Assembly (NCBI GenBank): GCA_050694175.1
Contig: JBOGXA010000006.1
Span: 62,001 to 126,000, forward strand
From: JBOGXA01 sp050694175
GTDB taxonomy: Bacteria; Actinomycetota; CADDZG01; WHSQ01
DNA length: 64,000 bases
Direction of reading: 5' to 3'
Shown: positions 58,186 to 64,000 of the stretch, one piece after another
Numbering within the stretch: position 1 is the first letter of the stretch
How the letters are laid out: every line of letters starts with the position of its first letter
The notes under the pieces: model-generated
Told to the model about the DNA's origin: nothing
The model's input: the letters and a program-made list of their open reading frames with translations, nothing else
Database searches by the model: none
Program-made: the position numbers and the translations under genes

Positions 58186-59502
58186 ATGGACGGAGGGACA
58201 GTGACCGGACAGCGGGGTATGAGTGCCGGGCTCGGCCGGCGCCTGAAAAGGCTGCGCCTCGCGAAGGGCTTCACCCAGCAAGATCTTGCGGAGAGCGCCT
58301 ACACGGCCGCCTATGTGAGCACGATCGAAGCCGGACGGCGCAATCCATCGAACGTCGCGGTTGCGTTTTTCGCCGATCGCCTCGGGGTCGAACCGGAGGA
58401 GATCCTCACCGGCCGCCCACCCGGACTCGCCGTGAAACTCGAGGTCGATCTTCAGCGCGCCCGCATGATCCTGTCGGGAGGCAACTACGCTGACGCCGAC
58501 GAGCACTTTTCCGAGATCGAGCGCAGCGCCCAGCGCTACGACCTGACCCGGGTAGAGGCCAAAGCCTTGGAGGGACGGGGGCTTGTTGCCGAGCGCCTAT
58601 GCGATCCGGAATCTGGTCTCGAGTATTTCGAACGGGCGGTTGGGCTGCTCGAGGACGAACCGCTGCCGCTGCGGGTCGAGTCGGTTGCCGGCGCGGCAAG
58701 GTGTACTCAAATGATCGGTGATGTCCGGTACTCGATCCACCTGCTCGAGTCGTTCCTCATGCAGCTGCGCTCCATTCCCGACCCCCTCGCTCTCATGCGG
58801 ATCCACTCCTCGCTCGTGTGGCCCTATTCGGAGGTTGGTCTGCATAACAAAGCGGCTAAGGCCGCTACCGAGGCCCTCAAGCTGGAGGCTCGCGTCGACG
58901 ACCCGGAACAGATCGCAAACATGCACATCAATGTGGCACGCGAGTTGTTGCGCCAGAACCGAGCCGACGAGGCTCTAGCGTCATTGAGGCGGGCCGAGTT
59001 GCTCTACGCGTCGCTCGAGTGGAAGACCGAGGTTGCTCGCGCCCATCTGGCCAGGGGCATGGTCTTTGTCGACCAAGGTGCTCTCGAGGAAGCGCGTCCG
59101 TCTCTGTACAAGGCTCTCGAGGTCTTTACGGAGACCGCCAGCAGCTTGAATCAGGCGCGCAGCCTCAACGAACTCGCTCGCGTCGAGAGGCTGTGCGGGC
59201 GGCCCGATGAGGCTCGAAGACTGCTCGACCAGTCGATCTCTCTCCTTCAAGAGGGCGATGTTGCCGAACTCGCGTGCGCGCATCGAGAGATGGCACTATC
59301 CATGGTCGCGGACACGCCAGACCTTGCCGAGAAGAACTTCCGCATCGCTATCGATCTCTACCGACGCGCGGAGGAGCCGCTGCAGATGGCTGCCGTGTAC
59401 AGGCATCTCGGTGATCTGCTCTTCGATAAGGGTGATACCTCCGCCAGCCGCGACTCTTACAGAGACGCTCTCGTTGCGCTCGAACGATCGTCGTTGGGCT
59501 GA
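58186..59502 (+). CDS. HTH-type regulator with TPR repeats
   Basis: A 438-residue protein. The XRE-type helix-turn-helix (about 12-66; G-R-R-L-K-R-L-R, F-T-Q-Q-D-L-A, Y-V-S-T-I-E-A-G-R-R-N-P-S) is followed by about ten TPR-like helix pairs. The start may be the ATG at 58186, the GTG at 58201 (AGGGA immediately upstream) or the ATG at 58219. Proteins of this shape sense peptides or partner proteins (RRNPP-like). It could regulate the catabolic operon to its left or the decarboxylase, but nothing shows this directly. Confidence 0.82.
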   Translation: MDGGTVTGQRGMSAGLGRRLKRLRLAKGFTQQDLAESAYTAAYVSTIEAGRRNPSNVAVAFFADRLGVEPEEILTGRPPGLAVKLEVDLQRARMILSGGNYADADEHFSEIERSAQRYDLTRVEAKALEGRGLVAERLCDPESGLEYFERAVGLLEDEPLPLRVESVAGAARCTQMIGDVRYSIHLLESFLMQLRSIPDPLALMRIHSSLVWPYSEVGLHNKAAKAATEALKLEARVDDPEQIANMHINVARELLRQNRADEALASLRRAELLYASLEWKTEVARAHLARGMVFVDQGALEEARPSLYKALEVFTETASSLNQARSLNELARVERLCGRPDEARRLLDQSISLLQEGDVAELACAHREMALSMVADTPDLAEKNFRIAIDLYRRAEEPLQMAAVYRHLGDLLFDKGDTSASRDSYRDALVALERSSLG

Positions 59503-59511
59503 TCCAAGAGC

Positions 59512-60987
59512 TCAGCCGACGAGGCGACCCCCCAGTTCGCGAACCACATCGACCACGAGCTCCACGTCTTCGTCGGTTGTTTGCCAGTTGACTATCGCGG
59601 GGCGAAAGGCGACGCGGCCCCCGTAAACGGTCGTACCGACGTAGACGCGCCCATCGGCGATGACCTCTTCGCCGAGGCGGCGGTTAAGCTCGTCGAGCTC
59701 ATTCCCGGCGATGCCGGAGGGCCGGAACCGAAAGCACACGATGTTTAGCCCCACCTCTGCGAGCCGTTCGAGGTCGGGCGCGGAGTCCACGAGGTCCGCC
59801 ATGTGGCGCGCGAGGTGAAGATGGTGCTCGACGAGCTGCCGGTAGCCACTGCGTCCGTAGGCCAGCAGAGTCGCCCACACCGCGAAGCTGCGCGCTCTTC
59901 GCGAGCTCTCGGGAGCCAGGTTGAAATAGTTGGGCCGCGCCTCGTCGTGTTCGGGGAGATACGCGGCCGCGGTCGCAAACGGCCCGACCAGCAGGCTCGG
60001 ATCGCGTATGAAGGCAAAGCCGCAGTCGTAGGCGACGTTCAGCCATTTGTGCCCATCCGCGATCACGGAGTTCGCTCGGTCGATTCCGGCGACGAGGTGT
60101 CGGCTGTTCGGCGAGGCGGCCGCGAAGAGACCGAAGGCGCCGTCGACATGGAGCCAGCAGCCGTAGCGCTCGGCCAGATCGGCCATCACCTCGATCGGGT
60201 CGAATTCCCCGGCGTTCACCTCGCCGGCGTTGGCGACGATGATCCCCGGTTTTCCGCCGAGCTCCCGAAGGGCGTCCTCCATTCCGCCCGGGTCGAGCCG
60301 GCCCACGTCGTCGCGAGTGAACACCTGCACGCGTCCGCGCCCGATGCCCAGCATCGCCAGGGCTTTGGTCGCGCTCGGGTGGATGTATCCGCTCGATAGC
60401 ACGGGCATCCCCGGGAGGTGGGAGAGCCCGTCGCGGTCAACGTCGACACCATGCTGTTGCGCCCACCACCGGCGTGCGCACGCGATGCCGGTGAAGTTCG
60501 CCATGGTGGCGCCCGTGGTCAGGACTCCACCCCACGATGCCGGGAGCCCGAATAACTCGCGTAACCACGCCAGCGCCACGATCTCGAGGCGCGCACCCAG
60601 AGGCGCCGATACCCATGCTCCATTGTTTTGATCCCACGCGGAAGTGATCCAGTCGGCACCCAACGCTGCGGGAGTGGTTCCGCCGACGACGAAATGGAAG
60701 AAGCGTGGCCCGGCGGAGCCGATGATCCCGTCGACCCCGTCAAGGAGCGACCGCAGCGCCTCCATCCCTCCGATTCCTTCCTCGGGCAGACCGCCACCGA
60801 AGCTCAGTGCGACCTCATTGGCCCCCGCGGCCCTAACGGGCGCGGTGTCGAGTGCGCCGAGATAGGAAGCGGCCTTGGTGGCGACGTAGTCGATGACCTC
60901 CGGTATCTCGCTCGAATGTGGAAACGTCATCTGCCCGAAATCCTTTCGTGCAGCAGCTACGGCCGCGTTCTGTATCCGTTGAGACAT
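59512..60987 (-). CDS. Group II PLP-dependent decarboxylase
   Basis: A 491-residue protein of the aromatic-amino-acid/glutamate decarboxylase family. H-V-D-G-A-F-G carries the PLP-binding Asp and A-D-G-H-K-W carries the Schiff-base lysine. It decarboxylates an amino acid or acts on a related substrate. It is convergent with the regulator gene (9 bases between stops). Confidence 0.87.
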   Translation of the reverse strand: MSQRIQNAAVAAARKDFGQMTFPHSSEIPEVIDYVATKAASYLGALDTAPVRAAGANEVALSFGGGLPEEGIGGMEALRSLLDGVDGIIGSAGPRFFHFVVGGTTPAALGADWITSAWDQNNGAWVSAPLGARLEIVALAWLRELFGLPASWGGVLTTGATMANFTGIACARRWWAQQHGVDVDRDGLSHLPGMPVLSSGYIHPSATKALAMLGIGRGRVQVFTRDDVGRLDPGGMEDALRELGGKPGIIVANAGEVNAGEFDPIEVMADLAERYGCWLHVDGAFGLFAAASPNSRHLVAGIDRANSVIADGHKWLNVAYDCGFAFIRDPSLLVGPFATAAAYLPEHDEARPNYFNLAPESSRRARSFAVWATLLAYGRSGYRQLVEHHLHLARHMADLVDSAPDLERLAEVGLNIVCFRFRPSGIAGNELDELNRRLGEEVIADGRVYVGTTVYGGRVAFRPAIVNWQTTDEDVELVVDVVRELGGRLVG

Positions 60988-61096
60988 GCCTGGAGCAGAA
61001 GCTTTATGGCCACGACCATGCCTTGTGAGATCCGCCGAGCATAGCTCTCGCGGGTGCCTCGACTGCCCGCTGGTGCGCCGGCACTAGTGTTAAGGC

Positions 61097-61657
61097 ATGC
61101 CACGAGGGATTGGGACCGAACTCGAGACGGGGTCGCGAGTCGTTTTGCGACGCCCCACATTGCGCGACGAGAGGGACTTCATCCAGCTCGTTGAGGCTAG
61201 CCGACGACTTCATCGACCGTGGGTCACTCCTCCGTCGGACTCCAGCTCGTATCGCCGGTACATCGGGCGCTCCCGTCGAGAAGACTTCGAGGGACTCTTG
61301 GTCTGCCGCATCGAGGACGGTGCCATCGTGGGGCTCTACGAGTTAGGCCAGATCTCGCGCGGAGACTTCCAAAGCGCCTACGTTGGGTACTACGTTCATG
61401 CAACTTACGAAAGGCGCGGCTACATGACGGAGGGAATGGAGCTTGTCCTGCACCATGCGTTTCGCACCCTGAAGCTCCACCGTCTCGAAGCGAACATCCA
61501 GCCCGGCAACATCCGATCGGTCGCGCTGGTGAAACGTTGTGGTTTCCGCAAGGAGGGCTTCTCTCCCCGATACCTCAAGATCGGAGGACGGTGGAGGGAC
61601 CATGAGAGATGGGCGATCTCGGTCGAAGACTGGCGCTATGCCCGCAAACGAAAGTGA
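61097..61657 (+). CDS. GNAT acetyltransferase, RimJ/RimL-like
   Basis: A 186-residue protein with L-R-R-P-T-L-R-D, V-G-Y-Y-V-H-A-T-Y-E-R-R-G-Y-M-T-E-G and L-V-K-R-C-G-F-R-K-E-G, typical of N-terminal-alanine acetyltransferases of ribosomal proteins. The acetyl-CoA loop (R-R-G-Y-M-T-E) is complete. It overlaps the FKBP gene (GTGA). Confidence 0.85.
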   Translation: MPRGIGTELETGSRVVLRRPTLRDERDFIQLVEASRRLHRPWVTPPSDSSSYRRYIGRSRREDFEGLLVCRIEDGAIVGLYELGQISRGDFQSAYVGYYVHATYERRGYMTEGMELVLHHAFRTLKLHRLEANIQPGNIRSVALVKRCGFRKEGFSPRYLKIGGRWRDHERWAISVEDWRYARKRK

Positions 61658-62106
61658 GGATGATTCGAACCGCGCCGTTGCTCGTGGCGATGTCCGTAGC
61701 GGCCGCCTGCAACGGATCAGCCGAGGACGTTCTAGGACGAGATTGCACGGAGGGCGAGGAGATCACGAGCGACTCTGGTCTCGTCTATGAGGATCTGCGG
61801 TGCGGGGATGGGGCGGAGGCGGATCACGGGGACGCGCTGCGAGTCGAATACACGGGGCGGCTCTCCGACGGGTCGGTTTTCGACGGCACCGCACCGGGCG
61901 AAGCCCTCGAGTTCCTGCTCGATGCCGACGTCGTCATCGCCGGGTGGAGCGAAGGCATCGACGGAATGCAAGAAGGCGGCCGCAGGCGCCTTGAAATTCC
62001 TCCGGAGCTCGGGTATGGGGACGATGGACTGGCCGGGAAGATCCCTCCCGGCGCCACGGTCACCTATATCGTCGAGCTCGTGGAGGTCCGCAAGCCCGCC
62101 GAGTGA
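61654..62106 (+). CDS. FKBP-type peptidyl-prolyl isomerase, lipoprotein
   Basis: A 150-residue protein from the GTG overlapping the GNAT gene; an ATG at 61660 is possible. The lipobox A-A-A-C is at the end of the hydrophobic N-terminus, so it should be a lipid-anchored surface protein. The FKBP domain has V-E-Y-T-G-R-L, D-G-S-V-F-D, G-W-S-E-G-I-D-G-M and I-P-P-E-L-G-Y-G. It folds exported proteins. Confidence 0.88.
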   Translation: MRMIRTAPLLVAMSVAAACNGSAEDVLGRDCTEGEEITSDSGLVYEDLRCGDGAEADHGDALRVEYTGRLSDGSVFDGTAPGEALEFLLDADVVIAGWSEGIDGMQEGGRRRLEIPPELGYGDDGLAGKIPPGATVTYIVELVEVRKPAE

Positions 62107-62118
62107 TCGCCCGAGCTC

Positions 62119-63630
62119 CTATATCCAGCACCAGCCGCGGGGAGGCTTTCCCTCCTCGCTCGTCGAGTCGCTGGTGCGGATGATGACGGCTCCCCCCGCC
62201 TTGGTCTCGGTCGACGTGACCTGAGTTGTGTTGGGTCGGAAGCGACAATCGTCCTCGTCGAACCAAATGCGTCCTTTCCATTGTTCGGGGGGTAGCGGGC
62301 GCTTCGTCAGCACTGGATAGAAATAGCCGAAGAGCCCCACGGTCGTGGCCGCAAAGACGGCTACAGCGGCGCGCGCCTCCCACGACCCCCCGATTCTCGT
62401 TGCGCAGTAGGCGAGGGCCAAGCACATGAAAGGCACCGTCGGCAGCAGGTAGAAGATGAAGATGGCACCGCGACCCGTCTGCTGAATCAGCCACGGCGAG
62501 TATGTAAGGAGGATGCCGGCGACTATGAGACCTTCGGCCCCCCCATACGCCCGGCGCTCGATGAGCCTTCGCACCCACGAGAAAGCAACGTACAGGAACG
62601 CAGGTATCGAGGCCCACCATACGAACGGACTTCCGAGTGCCAGGATCTCTTCGTTTTGTCCTTTGGCGTTGACCTCGTAGAAATAGGCAACCGGCCTTTT
62701 CAGCAAGATCCACGACCAGGCCGGTGACTGGTATCCGTGGGTGGCGTCGATGATGTCGCGAGTGTGGGTCAGATACATCTCGCGTTGCTCGTGTCCGACC
62801 GCGCCCAACCACGATCCCCTCGACCACGGAGCGGCAACTGATCCATGGACTCTGCCCGCGAACGTGAGTAGGTACACGGCGAGAGGCACCAGGAGCAGGC
62901 AGACCAGGAGCGATATGGCGGAGCGCAGGGCGACCCCGCGACGTTCTGGTTTCTCTTCTCTTCGTGAGCGTGACACATCCCAGGCGGTGCAGAGGGCGAG
63001 CACCAAGACCATGAAGAAGGCGCCGGACCACTTGCTCGCGATCGCGCCCCCCGCCGCGACCCCCGCTGCCAGCCGGTAGGGGCGCAACAGCCGCGCTGAG
63101 GACGCTCGACCCGGTACCCAGTCCCGGTCGTAGAGAGCAAACAGGACCGCGGCGACTCCGAACATCGTCACGAACACATCGAGCATCGCTATGCGCGACT
63201 GCACGAAATGAAGGAAATCGAAAGTCATGAGCGCTGCGGCAAGCACTGCGCCGGCAGTGGATCCGAGAAGTCGTCGCCCCAACACATACATGAGCAGAAC
63301 GGTGAGCGAACCTGCTGCCGCCGCTGAGATCCGCCACCCGAACGAATCGAATCCAAAGATGGCGATCCCGATGCCGATCAGCCACTTTCCCAATGGGGGG
63401 TGCGCCTCGACTTGGGGGGTCTCGAGGTCGCACGGAGCCGGCTCTGCCTCGACGTAGACGCAGGCATCTTTCGCGTAGTACGTCTCGTCGAAAACGAGGG
63501 TGGGAGGATCGGACAGAAAGAGGAGACGGAGAGCTGAGGCGATCCCGACTATTAGCGCGACCGCGATCCAATCCCGTCGAGCCCATCCGCGCCGGTCGGA
63601 AACGCGATCCGAGGATGCAGTTGCGGCCAT
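62119..63630 (-). CDS. pmt: Protein O-mannosyltransferase (Pmt, GT39)
   Basis: A 503-residue polytopic protein from the ATG at 63630; the longer frame to 63912 is a shadow of rsmI. The first outer loop has F-D-E-T-Y-Y-A-K-D with the catalytic Asp-Glu, then A-H-P-P-L-G-K-W. About ten membrane helices follow. It transfers mannose from polyprenol-phosphate mannose to exported proteins, as in other actinobacteria. It may modify the cysteine-rich or LPxTG proteins; that is speculation. Confidence 0.9.
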   Translation of the reverse strand: MAATASSDRVSDRRGWARRDWIAVALIVGIASALRLLFLSDPPTLVFDETYYAKDACVYVEAEPAPCDLETPQVEAHPPLGKWLIGIGIAIFGFDSFGWRISAAAAGSLTVLLMYVLGRRLLGSTAGAVLAAALMTFDFLHFVQSRIAMLDVFVTMFGVAAVLFALYDRDWVPGRASSARLLRPYRLAAGVAAGGAIASKWSGAFFMVLVLALCTAWDVSRSRREEKPERRGVALRSAISLLVCLLLVPLAVYLLTFAGRVHGSVAAPWSRGSWLGAVGHEQREMYLTHTRDIIDATHGYQSPAWSWILLKRPVAYFYEVNAKGQNEEILALGSPFVWWASIPAFLYVAFSWVRRLIERRAYGGAEGLIVAGILLTYSPWLIQQTGRGAIFIFYLLPTVPFMCLALAYCATRIGGSWEARAAVAVFAATTVGLFGYFYPVLTKRPLPPEQWKGRIWFDEDDCRFRPNTTQVTSTETKAGGAVIIRTSDSTSEEGKPPRGWCWI

Positions 63631-63694
63631 GTCGCGGCAGCATATTGTGCCGGTTCGGCAACTCGGGCGGCGCCGCCGTGAGAAGGTTCGATCG

Positions 63695-64000
63695 ATGACC
63701 GGAAAGCTCGTCTTGTGTGGCACTCCTATTGGGAACCTCGAGGACCTGTCCCCGCGCGCTGTTCGCGTTCTTGAGTCGGCGGACGTCGTCGCCTGCGAGG
63801 ACACCCGTCGCACGCGCAAGCTGCTGAGCCACTTTGGGGTGCGGCCGCGCTCACTGATTACGTACCACGAGGGCAACGAGCGGCGAAGGGCGCAAGACCT
63901 TGCCGGCCGCATCGCCGGCGGGATGACGATCGTGCTCGTCTCGGACGCTGGAATGCCCGGCCTGTCCGACCCCGGTTACCGCCTCGTGTCCGCGTGCATC
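63695..64000 (+). CDS. rsmI: 16S rRNA 2'-O-methyltransferase RsmI (partial, runs off the window)
   Basis: The first 102 residues of a tetrapyrrole-methylase-fold protein. C-G-T-P-I-G-N-L-E-D-L-S, C-E-D-T-R-R-T-R-K-L-L and D-A-G-M-P-G-L-S-D-P-G are the RsmI hallmarks. It methylates the ribose of C1402 in 16S rRNA. GAGAAGG lies about 8 bases before the ATG. It is divergent from pmt; the 3' end is outside the window. Confidence 0.93.
   Translation, partial: MTGKLVLCGTPIGNLEDLSPRAVRVLESADVVACEDTRRTRKLLSHFGVRPRSLITYHEGNERRRAQDLAGRIAGGMTIVLVSDAGMPGLSDPGYRLVSACI

Noticed and set aside
62060..63832. 590-codon minus-strand frame overlapping pmt in another phase.
   Set aside because: Arg/Ser-rich shadow; the pmt frame has the GT39 motifs and membrane helices.

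Overview
The window reads as chromosomal DNA of a high-GC, Gram-positive-type actinobacterium, probably an uncultured, deep-branching member of the Actinomycetota. The clues are dense GTG starts with GTGA/ATGA overlaps, a TatA protein with a zinc ribbon, an LPxTG surface protein, a Pmt-type protein mannosyltransferase, an F420-type (TIGR03621-like) oxidoreductase, a translin-family protein and a VapBC-like toxin-antitoxin pair. No rRNA, prophage, IS element or CRISPR array was seen. One tRNA gene (Ala, CGC) is present.

Positions 1-9743 hold the most unusual locus. Two homologous secreted proteins, very rich in cysteine and carrying Tat-type signals (85-555 and 4756-5154), alternate with three intact HPr-kinase-like proteins (743-1696, 3640-4569, 8053-8982), a degenerate paralogue of the kinase without a P-loop (1917-2744), a PqqD-like domain fused to a thioredoxin-like domain (2778-3581) and a secreted subtilisin with a duplicated C-terminal module (5406-7877). 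A small operon ending in tatA follows. A third cysteine-rich Tat substrate lies alone at 38090-38440. PqqD and HPr-kinase-like proteins are known together from RiPP clusters, such as lasso peptides with tailoring kinases, but no lasso cyclase, radical SAM enzyme or other RiPP core enzyme is visible. I infer a cysteine-rich peptide modification, folding and export system that may be undescribed.

9864-33265 is mostly core or housekeeping: a short histidine kinase with a membrane-anchored protein and an LPxTG protein; a CoA-disulfide-reductase-like flavoprotein, an inositol-phosphatase-like enzyme and an O-methyltransferase; an RTX-repeat protein; a toxin-antitoxin pair with a visible operator; an ABC exporter; an SDR enzyme; TldD/TldE; UppP; MTA phosphorylase; a GGDEF protein; GalU; MoeA and MoaC; DUF4177 and DUF192 proteins; and leucyl aminopeptidase. 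Two copies of a dispersed repeat (14912-14986 and 24718-24797) each lie just after a stop codon, in the same sense as that gene. A tandem palindromic repeat precedes uppP.

33322-42920 holds a membrane protein, translin, tRNA-Ala, a sensor histidine kinase whose membrane module and catalytic module lie in two overlapping frames, the orphan cysteine-rich Tat substrate, a UvrD-like helicase with an HRDC-like tail, the F420-type enzyme and an M23 peptidase.

43245-57595 is one long, tightly overlapped catabolic operon: acyl-CoA ligase, CoxG, then CoxM/CoxS/CoxL (a molybdenum hydroxylase of CODH form II type), HyuA/HyuB, the three subunits resembling AllF/AllG/AllH (oxamate carbamoyltransferase) and a cyclase-family amidohydrolase. 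Together these suggest oxidation and ring opening of a nitrogen heterocycle or ureide with recovery of a carbamoyl group. MoeA and MoaC nearby could supply the molybdenum cofactor. The window ends with a YdeI-type small protein, an HTH-TPR regulator, a group II PLP decarboxylase, a GNAT acetyltransferase, an FKBP lipoprotein, Pmt and the start of rsmI.
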